Shown one piece after another: positions 15,658 through 24,041 of a stretch of 32,063 bases of DNA. Location: the NCBI GenBank assembly GCA_947625255.1, contig CANQNT010000043.1:1-32063 (forward strand). Reading direction: 5' to 3'. The stretch comes from an uncultured Acetatifactor sp. Lineage in GTDB: Bacteria > Bacillota > Clostridia > Lachnospirales > Lachnospiraceae. Within the stretch, counting starts at the first letter, position 1. The number at the start of each line of letters is the position of its first letter. Position numbers and translations under genes: made by a program. The notes under the pieces are model-generated. The model was not told the DNA's origin. It saw nothing but the letters and a program-made list of their open reading frames with translations, and searched no databases.

Positions 15658-17520
15658 GTGAAGTTCAATAACGCCGCCTCGCAAGAACAGGAGGCTCGAA
15701 GAAAGCCCCGATACAGCGTGATTCAAAATGTGGCTTTCATGGTGAAGCTGGCATGGAAAGAAAAGGAGAAAAAGGTCTTGGTACTGGGGCTGTCCCTGGC
15801 GGTGCTTTCCACCGCGAAGACAGTGGCCTCCCTGTATTTGTCGCCCGCCATTGTGGGACTGGTGGAAAAGGGAGCGCCCATTGCGGAACTGCTTTGGACG
15901 CTCTTCTTTTTTACTGTTCTTCTTTTGACGCTGCCCGCCCTTATGGCCTATGTGTCCGGTAATACCGCTCCGGGGCGAATTACCCTGCGTACCGTTCTTA
16001 TGGGTGCCATCAACCGTAAGGCCTGTTGCTGTTCCTACGCCAATCTCCTCGACAAAAAGTTTAAGGACCGCATGATGGAGGCTTACCAGGCGGTGGACGG
16101 CGGCGGCTGCGCTGCGGAAAACATCTGGGATGTCCTGTTTGGCCTGATTGAAAATGTGCTGACGTTCCTTTGCTATCTGCTTCTCCTGCTGAATGTCGAT
16201 TTCTTCCTGTTGGTTGTCATTACCCTTGTAGCTTTCCTGCGTTATCGGATTCACAAGTTCTTAAACACCTACTGGTACCGGCATCATGACGAGGAAAGGG
16301 AAGGCTACAGCCTGATCTGGGAAATGCGTCAGTATTGTGAATCTGTTCCTATGGCAAAAGATATCCGGCTTTTCTCCATGCGGCCTTGGATTGAAAAAAT
16401 GTATGCAAAGGGCTTTGAGTTGTGTGACGCTTTTCAACGGAAATATCAGAACGTGCTGCTCCGGGGTCCTTTGAGCGATTTGATCCTTGACTTCCTCCTG
16501 CAGGGTCTGATTTATGCTTATCTGATTTACCTGGTGCTGAACGGACGGTTGAATGTATCTTCTTTCCTGCTGTATTTTACTGCCGCCAATTCCTTTTCCG
16601 GATGGATCAGCGGGATTCTGGATAACAGTCTGTCTCTTTACCAGACAAGCCTGTCCCTCTCTTTTATGAGAGAATTTTTGGATTATCCGGAACCCTTTAC
16701 CTTTGAGGGCGGGGTCCCCCTGACGCCGGATCCGGCAGACCGCTATGAAATCACCTTTGAGGATGTGTCTTACCGCTATGAGAACGCCGATCAGGATACT
16801 TTGTCCCATATCTGTCTGACGCTGCATCCCGGCGAGAAGCTGGCGGTGGTGGGCTTAAACGGCGCGGGAAAAACCACCCTGGTCAAGCTGCTGTGCGGCT
16901 TTCTGGACCCCACCAAAGGGCGGATCCTCCTGAACGGGACCGATATCCGTACCTATAACCGAAGGGACTATTACCGGCTGTTTTCCGCCGTGTTTCAATT
17001 TTCTTCCCTGCTGCCCGCTTCCGTGGCGGTCAACGTGGCGCAGAACGACGGAGCAATTGACGAGGAACGGCTGAGGCGCTGCGTCGCCCAGGCAGGGCTT
17101 CAGGAAAAAATAGAATCCTTACCCCTTAAGTATGATACTTTGCTGGATCGGCAGGTCTATGATGACGCCATCCAGCTTTCCGGAGGAGAGATTCAGCGGC
17201 TGATGCTGGCAAGGGCCCTGTATAAGGACGCGCCCTTCATCATCCTGGACGAACCCACTGCCGCCCTGGATCCTTTGGCCGAGGCGGATATGTACCGGAA
17301 ATACCATGAGATGACAAAAGAACGTTCTTCTCTTTACATATCCCACCGTCTGGCGTCCACCAGGTTCTGCGACAGGATCATCCTGATTGAAAACGGAACC
17401 CTGGCGGAGGAGGGAACCCATGAACAGCTGCTGGCCCTGGGAGGCAGTTATGCCAGGCTCTTCCGGGTTCAGAGCCGATATTATCAGGAAGGAGAGATGA
17501 CAGATGTCCGGAAAATCTGA
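15658..17520 (+). CDS. ABC exporter half-transporter (module 4, first gene)
   Basis: A 620-residue half-transporter. Membrane helices are visible near residues 40-65, 75-100, 165-195 and 270-330, and a Cys run (ACCCSY) lies around residue 120. Walker A is GLNGAGKTT (about 398), the Q-loop is AVFQFSSLLPASVAVNV, the signature is LSGGEIQRLMLARAL (about 506), Walker B is FIILDEPTAALD (about 529) and the H-loop is SHR. It starts at GTG 15658 behind AAAGG. It closely resembles the gene at 21307-23148 in the opposite module (shared GLNGAGKTT, RLMLARAL, CDRI, AEEGTHE-type ending), so the two are paralogues. It overlaps the next gene by 17 bases. No regulator gene is attached on this strand. Confidence 0.93.
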   Translation: MKFNNAASQEQEARRKPRYSVIQNVAFMVKLAWKEKEKKVLVLGLSLAVLSTAKTVASLYLSPAIVGLVEKGAPIAELLWTLFFFTVLLLTLPALMAYVSGNTAPGRITLRTVLMGAINRKACCCSYANLLDKKFKDRMMEAYQAVDGGGCAAENIWDVLFGLIENVLTFLCYLLLLLNVDFFLLVVITLVAFLRYRIHKFLNTYWYRHHDEEREGYSLIWEMRQYCESVPMAKDIRLFSMRPWIEKMYAKGFELCDAFQRKYQNVLLRGPLSDLILDFLLQGLIYAYLIYLVLNGRLNVSSFLLYFTAANSFSGWISGILDNSLSLYQTSLSLSFMREFLDYPEPFTFEGGVPLTPDPADRYEITFEDVSYRYENADQDTLSHICLTLHPGEKLAVVGLNGAGKTTLVKLLCGFLDPTKGRILLNGTDIRTYNRRDYYRLFSAVFQFSSLLPASVAVNVAQNDGAIDEERLRRCVAQAGLQEKIESLPLKYDTLLDRQVYDDAIQLSGGEIQRLMLARALYKDAPFIILDEPTAALDPLAEADMYRKYHEMTKERSSLYISHRLASTRFCDRIILIENGTLAEEGTHEQLLALGGSYARLFRVQSRYYQEGEMTDVRKI

Positions 17521-19408
17521 TAATCCGAAACAGGCGGCTAAACGCAAGTCCCTGCCGGAAGTTTTACGTTTGAATTTAAGGGCCATGAGATTGATTTACC
17601 GGCGTTATCCCCATCTCATCCTTTCGGGACAGCTGGTGGCCATCTGGAGGGCGCTGCCCGCGTATGTCAATATCTCTTTCTCCGCCCAGATTCTGGAGGA
17701 GTTGGCGGGAAACAGGGATAAAAACAGGCTGCTCCTCCTGATCCTTTTAACTTTGACGATCAACGCTCTGCTAAGCCTGGTCGACGCGCTGCTGACCCGC
17801 TATAAGACTCTTTCCACCAATCTGTTTTTCCACAAGGTCAGAAAGATCCTGGGGGAAAAACAGCTGGATATGGATTATTCCATTCTGGAAAAGCCCGAGA
17901 CAGCGGAGAAGGTGAATCATATCTGGCAGCTGCACTACAACAGCGGATGGGGGCTGATCAATGTGGCGGGCCGCTTTGAAGCTTTCACCCAGGCCTTTAT
18001 CTCCCTTTTTGTGGGAATCGCCCTGGTAGTTTCCCTTTTTACCAGCAAGGTTCCACAAAGCGCCGGTCCCCTGACGGTGCTGAATTCTCCCTTGTTTTTA
18101 GTGGGGCTCGTCGCCGCCCTGCTTCTTTTGACCTGGGCCGCCCCTTTCTTCATCACCAAATCCCAGGGAATCTGGGCCAGCCAGGCCAGCCAGACCGCCC
18201 TTGGCAACAGAATCATGGGATTCTACGGCAACATGGGCCGTCAGGAACAGGGGGCGGAGGATATCCGGATTTACCGGCAGGACCGCTTTGGCGACAAATT
18301 TTATAAAGATAAAACCGGCTACTGGTGCTCCAAGGGCTCCTACGCCAGGCTTTGCAGAGGTTCCATGGGTTTATACCGGGTTGTCGCTTCCGCCATTCCC
18401 GCCCTTTTTACCGGCCTGATATACGGCTTCGTAGGCTTGAAAGCCCTGGGCGGCGCTTTCGGGGTGGGCATGATGACCCAATACATCCGGGTGATCAGCA
18501 GATTTTCGGACAATATTTCTTCCCTGCTGCGTTCCTGGGGATTTCTTCGCAACAATGCACCTTTCCTGGAGAATGTCTTTGACTTTTTGGACATTCCCAA
18601 CGAAATGTCGCAGGGCAGTCTACCCCTGGAACGGGAGAAAGTCCGGGAATATGAAATTGAATTCCGGGATGTGTCTTTCTGTTACCCTGGAAGCACACAG
18701 TACGCCTTACGCCATGTGAACGTTAAATTCCAGGCAGGAAAATGTATGGCGGTGGTGGGGGAGAACGGCAGCGGCAAGACCACCTTTATTAAGCTGCTCT
18801 GCCGTCTCTATGACCCTACCGAAGGGCAAATCCTGTTGAACGGGATCGATATCCGAAAATATGATCACCAGCAATATTTGGATTTCTTCTCCGTGGTCTT
18901 TCAGGATTTCCAGCTGACAAATTTTTCCCTGGCACAAAATGTATCCGGCAGCGACGAGTACGACGCCAGGCGGATCGTATCCTGCCTGCGGAGAGCTGGC
19001 CTGGGCGAACGTCTGGAGGAACTGCCGGAAGGAATCGAAAGCTATTACGGCACTCATTTTCATCCTGACGGGATCCATTTTTCCGGCGGCGAGGCGCAGA
19101 AAATCGCCATCGCCAGGGCCCTGTATAAAGACGCCCCTTTCATTATTCTGGATGAACCCACGGCGTCCCTCGACCCGATCGCGGAAGCGGAGGTTTACAG
19201 TAAATTCAACGGCATTGTGCAGGACAAGACTGCCATTTATATCAGCCACCGCCTGTCCTCCTGCCGTTTCTGTGATGAAATCCTGGTCTTTCAAAATGGC
19301 TTCATCGTGCAGCAGGGGAGCCATAAGGAGCTCCTTACCGACCGGGACGGAAAATACAGTCAGCTCTGGTTTGCGCAGGCCCAATACTACAGCGGGGAAA
19401 CCGGTTAA
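17504..19408 (+). CDS. ABC exporter half-transporter (module 4, second gene)
   Basis: A 634-residue half-transporter, the likely partner of the preceding gene. Walker A is GENGSGKTT (about 418), the Q-loop is VVFQDFQLTNFSLAQNV, the signature is FSGGEAQKIAIARAL (about 525), Walker B is FIILDEPTASLD (about 548) and the H-loop is SHRLSSCRFCDE. It resembles the gene at 19432-21306, particularly in the ATPase (KDAPFI, LDPIAEAE, TAIYISHRLSSCRFC). Translation is coupled: the ATG lies inside the upstream gene with AAGGAGAG before it. The stop is only 23 bases from the stop of the convergent gene, with no hairpin terminator between them. Transcripts from both sides probably run into each other. Confidence 0.93.
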   Translation: MSGKSDNPKQAAKRKSLPEVLRLNLRAMRLIYRRYPHLILSGQLVAIWRALPAYVNISFSAQILEELAGNRDKNRLLLLILLTLTINALLSLVDALLTRYKTLSTNLFFHKVRKILGEKQLDMDYSILEKPETAEKVNHIWQLHYNSGWGLINVAGRFEAFTQAFISLFVGIALVVSLFTSKVPQSAGPLTVLNSPLFLVGLVAALLLLTWAAPFFITKSQGIWASQASQTALGNRIMGFYGNMGRQEQGAEDIRIYRQDRFGDKFYKDKTGYWCSKGSYARLCRGSMGLYRVVASAIPALFTGLIYGFVGLKALGGAFGVGMMTQYIRVISRFSDNISSLLRSWGFLRNNAPFLENVFDFLDIPNEMSQGSLPLEREKVREYEIEFRDVSFCYPGSTQYALRHVNVKFQAGKCMAVVGENGSGKTTFIKLLCRLYDPTEGQILLNGIDIRKYDHQQYLDFFSVVFQDFQLTNFSLAQNVSGSDEYDARRIVSCLRRAGLGERLEELPEGIESYYGTHFHPDGIHFSGGEAQKIAIARALYKDAPFIILDEPTASLDPIAEAEVYSKFNGIVQDKTAIYISHRLSSCRFCDEILVFQNGFIVQQGSHKELLTDRDGKYSQLWFAQAQYYSGETG

Positions 19409-19431
19409 ACTACCAATCGGGAGATTGAATT

Positions 19432-21306
19432 TCATTTTTCATAATACCTGGCCTGCGCCTCCCACAGCTCTTTGTACTTGCCTCCGAATTCGATCAGGCT
19501 GTCGTGGGTTCCCTGCTCCACGATTCCGCCGTCCGCGAACACCAGGATTTCCCGGCAGAAGCGGCAGCTTGACAGTCTGTGTGAAATATAGATGGCTGTG
19601 CGGTCGCCCACAATGTTGTCAAAATTCTTGTAGATTTCCGCCTCGGCAATGGGGTCTAAGCTGGCGGTGGGTTCGTCTAAGACGATAAAGGGAGCGTCCT
19701 TGTAAAGCGCCCGGGCGATGGCGATCTTCTGGCGTTCGCCGCCGCTGATCATGATCCCGTCCTCGTCAAAATCCTTGCCGAGCCAGGTTTCAATGCCGTC
19801 GGGAAGTTCCTTCAGCCTGTCGCCGAAGCCCGCGTCCTCCAGGCATTTGACAGCCCGCCTCTCGTCCACGTCGCAGGAGCCCGCCACGTTCTGCCCCAGC
19901 TTATGGGGCATCAGCCAGAAGTCCTGGAAAACCACTGAAAAGATGGAGATATACTCATCGTAGCGGTATTTTTTGATATTCACGCCGTTTAAGAGGATTT
20001 CCCCTTCCTGGGGGTCGTAGAGACGGCAGAGGAGTTTTATAAAAGTGGATTTCCCAGAGCCGTTTTCGCCCACCACGGCCAACTTCGTTCCGACCTCAAA
20101 CTTTACCGAGACATGCCGCAGAGCCCATCTGTCGGAATTCGGGTATTTGAAACTCACGTCCTTAAATTCTACGCTGTATTTCCTGTCACGGCGCTTTTCA
20201 GTGGTCAAGGTGCCCTGATACATTTTGTTGGGAATGTCCAGGAAGGTAAAGATGTCTTTCAGGAACTTCGCGTTGACCCGTAATTCGTTTAACAGAGTGA
20301 CGCTGCGGGTAGAAGCATTGATAAACCTCGTGACCGCGCCTACGTACTGGGTGACCTCGCCTAAGCCGAAGGCGCCGCCCAGAGCTTTCAGACAGACAAA
20401 GAGATAGATCACGCACATGAGAAACTTCTCGCCACAAACGGCGCCGATCTTCATAAGCCCGCCGATCCCCTTATAAAACTGACCAAAAGAACCTCCGTGG
20501 TACCAAGGGTTCCCGGCTGGAAGCCAGCTGTAATATTTTATAAAACCCTCGTTCTGCTCATACATTCTGTAATCGACCATAGAATCAGGATCCCGCTGTA
20601 AGAAACCGAAGTGGGAAAAGATTCTGTTTCCGAATCTTGCCCGGTCGCTCAGTGCGGCCTTGTCCTCCAGTATTTTCCCGTTAAAATAGGGAGAGATTCC
20701 CGCGCACAGAAACATCAGCGCAATAAAGACGAGAACCGTAAGCGGACTGTTCAGGAACCTATAGGGACTGTTCCCAGGGACTTTCCTAAGGAAAAGTCCG
20801 ACGGACATCGCTATCGCGCCGAAAGCGCTGAATACATTGGATAAGAGCCTGTCAAAGTCCCATTGGAGCTTGGAAAAACCCCAACCGGACCAGTTGCTGT
20901 TTTGGCGAATCTGGTCTCTTAAATCACGGACACGCTGGTCCTCCACGTCGCTATAGTCCATGGACAGGTATTTTCCGTCCTCGATGCGTCTCATATTGTT
21001 CCAGAAATTCACGGTCCTGACTTCATAAGCATGCTGCATGACGCCGTTCAGGATCGCAAATGCCGCCGTGGAAAGAAGCTGAAACGTCGCCCAAAAGATC
21101 AGCTTTTCCACGCTGCGTTCCCCCGCCAGTTCCCCGATGAGCCTTGCCGATACAAACAGAGAAACATAGGAAAAGGCCGTCTGAAAAAGCGCCTTAAGCA
21201 CCATATAGGGAAACATCAGCTTGTTTTGGGAGTTTAAAAGTTTTATCGCCCTCAGATTGATCCGAAAAGCCTCGTTCCAGGACATTTTATCAGACTTATT
21301 CGCCAT
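19432..21306 (-). CDS. ABC exporter half-transporter (module 3, second gene)
   Basis: A 624-residue half-transporter. Walker A is GENGSGKST (about 411), the Q-loop is VVFQDFWLMPHKLGQNV, the signature is ISGGERQKIAIARAL (about 518), Walker B is FIVLDEPTASLD and the H-loop is SHRLSSCRFC. All ATPase motifs are intact. The ATG at 21306 directly abuts the TAA of the upstream exporter gene, with GAGGAGG about nine bases before it, so translation is coupled. It is the paralogue of the second module 4 gene on the opposite strand. The first half (membrane domain) has diverged much more than the ATPase, which is the expected pattern if the two pairs handle different substrates. Confidence 0.93.
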   Translation of the reverse strand: MANKSDKMSWNEAFRINLRAIKLLNSQNKLMFPYMVLKALFQTAFSYVSLFVSARLIGELAGERSVEKLIFWATFQLLSTAAFAILNGVMQHAYEVRTVNFWNNMRRIEDGKYLSMDYSDVEDQRVRDLRDQIRQNSNWSGWGFSKLQWDFDRLLSNVFSAFGAIAMSVGLFLRKVPGNSPYRFLNSPLTVLVFIALMFLCAGISPYFNGKILEDKAALSDRARFGNRIFSHFGFLQRDPDSMVDYRMYEQNEGFIKYYSWLPAGNPWYHGGSFGQFYKGIGGLMKIGAVCGEKFLMCVIYLFVCLKALGGAFGLGEVTQYVGAVTRFINASTRSVTLLNELRVNAKFLKDIFTFLDIPNKMYQGTLTTEKRRDRKYSVEFKDVSFKYPNSDRWALRHVSVKFEVGTKLAVVGENGSGKSTFIKLLCRLYDPQEGEILLNGVNIKKYRYDEYISIFSVVFQDFWLMPHKLGQNVAGSCDVDERRAVKCLEDAGFGDRLKELPDGIETWLGKDFDEDGIMISGGERQKIAIARALYKDAPFIVLDEPTASLDPIAEAEIYKNFDNIVGDRTAIYISHRLSSCRFCREILVFADGGIVEQGTHDSLIEFGGKYKELWEAQARYYEK

Positions 21307-23148
21307 TTATATCGCCTCCTCTTTCCTGTAGTCTTCTTGATAATATTTGGCCTGGACCTGAAACAGATGGGCATACTCTTTTCCAAGCTTAAGCAGACTC
21401 TCATGGCTGCCTTCCTCGGCGATTTGCCCGTCTTTCAGATACAAAATCCTGTCGCAGAACTGGGTCGAGGCCAGGCGGTGGGAGATAAAGAACGAGGTTC
21501 TTCCCTCGGACATGGCGTTGTATTTTTCATACAGATCCCGCTCGGCCAAGGGATCCAGCGCCGCCGTGGGCTCATCGAGGACCAAAATGGCGCCGTTTTT
21601 ATAGAGGGCCCTTGCCAGCATCAGTCGCTGGGTCTGGCCTCCCGACAGCACCACGCCGTCCAGGTAGACTTCCCGGCCCAGGTGGGTGTCGATTCCTTTC
21701 GGCAGATCCTGTATCGTCTTGGTCAGTCCGGCTTTTTCCAAGCAGTCCCAAACCCGCGAAGCATCCATATCGGCTGCCGACTGAGCCACGGTTTCGGCCA
21801 CGGTGATATCGAACAGATTGAAGTGCTGGAACACCGCCGAAAAGAGTTTATAATACTCCGCGCGGTTGAATTCCCGGATATCGGTGTCGTTTAAGAGTAC
21901 CCTGCCCTCGTCGGGATCCAAAAGGCCGGTGATGAGCTTGATCAGGGTCGTCTTGCCCGCGCCGTTTAAGCCCACGACGGCGACCTTTTCCCCGGGCTTG
22001 ATCGTGAGATTTAAATGGTCGATAACGTTTCGGTCAGATTCCGGGTATCGATAGCTTACGTTTTCAAGGCGGATCTCATAGGGAAAATCGGTTGGAATCG
22101 GCACCCCTTCGCCGAAGCGATAGGGTTCAGGGCAGTTTAAGAATTCCAGCATGTAGGATAAATCCAGGCATTTATTTTTCAGATCCAGAAGATTGTTCAA
22201 AATGCCGTTGAAACGCCCGTTAAAGGAATTTACGGCCGAAAAGTAGAGCAGGAATTCAGCCGCGCCCATGCCGTTTTCGATGCACATATTAAGGAGGATG
22301 TACAGGGCCGCGCCGCTTCGCAGGAATTCTATGAACATGCCGGAAAAGGTGCCGATCAGGTAGAAAGCGTGCTCCCGTTTGGCGTAGGCCTGGCGGGCCG
22401 CGAAAGCCTTGTCGGTGAGCCGATTGATCCAGCTCGCAAGCCCGAAGAGCCGGACATCCTTGGCGATGGAAAGCTGTCCCGGAAGCCATCTGAGATAATT
22501 TGCCTGCCGGTCGATATGCGACCGCTCCTCCCTGTGACGGTAGTTGTATTTGGAAACATAGCTGGATACCGCAAAATCCGTGATGCTTAAAACCATCGTC
22601 ACTGCGAAAATCAGAGGATGGATGTGGGTGAGCATGGCGGTGAAGAACCCAAACATGATAAGGTTTACCGCCAGGTTCTGCAGCGTGTTCCAGGTTCCTT
22701 CGGCAGCCTGGCTATTGCCGGCACAAGCAGCGAAAGCCCTGTCTGCCGCTCTTAAAAAGGAATTGTCCAGGCAGTGGCAATAGGAAGTTGAGGCGAGTTT
22801 GTCGCTGAGTTCCTGCTCGATCCTAGAACGTAGTTCGACCTGATAGCCATCCTTTGCCCCAGCGCTCCCTACGCCGTTTCCGATGTAGCCAATCAGCGCG
22901 TCGCTGACAAAGAATCCGCCGATGAAGAACGCCGCGGTTAAGAGAAGCTCCTGGGCGGTGCTGTGATTTTCGAGACAGGAGAGGATCATAGGGGACATAT
23001 AAAACCCGAAGACGGCGCTTGATACATTGAACAGAATCTGGAAAAATAAAAATACAAGGGTCTCGGGACGGTATTTTTTCGCCCGGCTGAAAAAGTAACG
23101 GAGACATTTCGTCATGCCATACTGTGGTTTTTCTTTTTTGTTTTTCAT
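21307..23148 (-). CDS. ABC exporter half-transporter (module 3, first gene)
   Basis: A 613-residue half-transporter. Walker A is GLNGAGKTT (about 390), the Q-loop is AVFQHFNLFDITVAETV, the signature is LSGGQTQRLMLARAL (about 499), Walker B is ILVLDEPTAALD and the H-loop is SHRLASTQFCDR. The start is the ATG at 23148 behind GGAAAG. The frame stays open for 51 more codons to 23301, but that stretch contains a hairpin terminator, direct repeats and a promoter, so it is unlikely to be translated. The gene follows the GHKL and LytTR genes on the same strand (order regulator, kinase, exporter, exporter) and is probably controlled by them. It is paralogous to the first module 4 gene. Confidence 0.93.
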   Translation of the reverse strand: MKNKKEKPQYGMTKCLRYFFSRAKKYRPETLVFLFFQILFNVSSAVFGFYMSPMILSCLENHSTAQELLLTAAFFIGGFFVSDALIGYIGNGVGSAGAKDGYQVELRSRIEQELSDKLASTSYCHCLDNSFLRAADRAFAACAGNSQAAEGTWNTLQNLAVNLIMFGFFTAMLTHIHPLIFAVTMVLSITDFAVSSYVSKYNYRHREERSHIDRQANYLRWLPGQLSIAKDVRLFGLASWINRLTDKAFAARQAYAKREHAFYLIGTFSGMFIEFLRSGAALYILLNMCIENGMGAAEFLLYFSAVNSFNGRFNGILNNLLDLKNKCLDLSYMLEFLNCPEPYRFGEGVPIPTDFPYEIRLENVSYRYPESDRNVIDHLNLTIKPGEKVAVVGLNGAGKTTLIKLITGLLDPDEGRVLLNDTDIREFNRAEYYKLFSAVFQHFNLFDITVAETVAQSAADMDASRVWDCLEKAGLTKTIQDLPKGIDTHLGREVYLDGVVLSGGQTQRLMLARALYKNGAILVLDEPTAALDPLAERDLYEKYNAMSEGRTSFFISHRLASTQFCDRILYLKDGQIAEEGSHESLLKLGKEYAHLFQVQAKYYQEDYRKEEAI

Positions 23149-23194
23149 AAAATCACTTTCCTTTTTTTGTGCGATGATTGGTGACGGATCCAGC

Positions 23195-23222
23195 ATAACA
23201 CAAAAATCCCCGAATGTGTCAA
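23195..23222 (-). promoter_or_regulatory. Promoter of the module 3 exporter pair
   Basis: On the minus strand a perfect -35 TTGACA (23222-23217) is followed after 16 bases by TGTTAT (23200-23195), a 4-of-6 match to the -10 consensus; a TATGCT at 23197-23192 is an alternative with 19 bases. The -35 overlaps the loop of the terminator hairpin. The weak -10 and the repeats just upstream suggest a regulated promoter. Confidence 0.5.
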
Positions 23223-23229
23223 TTCGGGG
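23201..23229 (-). terminator. Hairpin terminator between kinase and exporter genes
   Basis: CCCCGAAT (23208-23215) pairs perfectly with ATTCGGGG (23222-23229) around a 6-base loop. On the minus strand it is followed by ATTTTTGTG (23207-23199), a good intrinsic terminator. It would end transcripts of the LytTR-GHKL operon before the exporters, or act as an attenuator. A TTGACA -35 sits within its loop region on the same strand. Confidence 0.75.
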
Positions 23230-23291
23230 ACGAAATGAGCTTATCAGGGGACAAATTGCAGGGAACGCAATTATGCAGAGGACGCAATTAT
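23225..23291 (-). repeat. Direct-repeat array upstream of the module 3 exporters
   Basis: On the plus strand GCAGGGAACGCAATTAT (23258-23274) is followed immediately by GCAGAGGACGCAATTAT (23275-23291), 15 of 17 identical in tandem. Two shorter variants lie on the promoter side: CAGGGGACAAATT (23245-23257) and CGGGGACGAAAT (23225-23236). All four share a GGRACG/GGGAC core, at spacings of about 17, 14 and 20 bases. Seen from the exporter genes the array is immediately upstream of the -35, where an activator would bind. The linked LytTR protein is the obvious candidate. Confidence 0.65.
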
Positions 23292-23309
23292 GAGAGGGCA
23301 TAGTTCTTG

Positions 23310-23978
23310 TTATGGCTGTTCCTCGCCGAGGGGCAGCAGGATTTCGGTGGTAAAGGCTCCGTCTTCGGAGTTGCGGGAAAGATAGCCGCCCAGGCGCTTC
23401 ACCACGTCGTCTATCCTGCCGAGTCCCAGGCCATGTTCGCCGCCTTTGGTACTTTTGAAAAGATTGCCGATTTTTGTTAGCTTGCCGCCAGAGGTGAAAT
23501 TTAAGAAAGAGATATAGAGCTGGTTGCCCTTTAAGTCGATGTAGACCCGGATCACCCGCTGATCCTCCGGGAGCTTTTCACTGGCCTCTATGGCGTTGTC
23601 GAAGAGATTTCCCAAAACCGTGCAGAGATCCACTGCCGAGATCGAAAGCAGGACCGGAATCTGTGCGTCGATCTCTACCTTGATTCCCCGGTCGTTTGCA
23701 AGGGCAATCTTGGAATTTAAAATCGCGTCGGTCATCGGATTGCCGGTCTTGATCACCGTGTCAACGGTGTAGAGGTCAGTCTCCAGCTCATCGAGATACC
23801 TTGCGATCGCCTCCAGGTCGCCCTTGTCCGTATAGGATTTCAGCACCTGGATGTGGGTCCGATAGTCATGCCGCCAGCCCCGCATCTTGCGGTACATATT
23901 GTCCACCTCTAAAAAATGTGTTTTCAAAAGCTCCCGCTGATAAGCCTCTATCTGCCTGTCTGCACGTTTTCCCAGCAT
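23310..23978 (-). CDS. Soluble GHKL histidine kinase-like protein (module 3)
   Basis: A 222-residue GHKL-type kinase without any membrane segment. The H-box is WRHDYRTHIQVLK (His about 37), the N-box is LCTVLGNLFDNAIEAS, and the G-box is HGLGLGRIDDVV, so phosphotransfer and ATP binding look possible. AgrC-like kinases have a large N-terminal membrane sensor, and this protein consists of little more than the catalytic core. It must either sense something in the cytoplasm or dock on another membrane protein, for example one of the linked exporters. The start used is ATG 23978 behind AGCAGGTG; another ATG at 24011 has no ribosome site. It follows the LytTR regulator with a gap of 63 bases and is followed by the repeat and terminator region. 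Confidence 0.9.
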   Translation of the reverse strand: MLGKRADRQIEAYQRELLKTHFLEVDNMYRKMRGWRHDYRTHIQVLKSYTDKGDLEAIARYLDELETDLYTVDTVIKTGNPMTDAILNSKIALANDRGIKVEIDAQIPVLLSISAVDLCTVLGNLFDNAIEASEKLPEDQRVIRVYIDLKGNQLYISFLNFTSGGKLTKIGNLFKSTKGGEHGLGLGRIDDVVKRLGGYLSRNSEDGAFTTEILLPLGEEQP

Positions 23979-24041
23979 ATTTTCACCTGCTTTTCTTGTT
24001 TTTCCATTCAAATCGATAAACTGATTTTGATAAAACGACGT

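Noticed and set aside
19397..19431. Terminator between the convergent exporter pairs
   Set aside because: Only the 8-base palindrome AACCGGTT is there, with no T-run on either strand.
23149..23301. In-frame 51-codon extension of the module 3 first exporter with several Cys residues, resembling a leader peptide
   Set aside because: It has no ribosome site, and it covers the direct repeats, the terminator hairpin and the promoter. The ATG at 23148 has a proper ribosome site.
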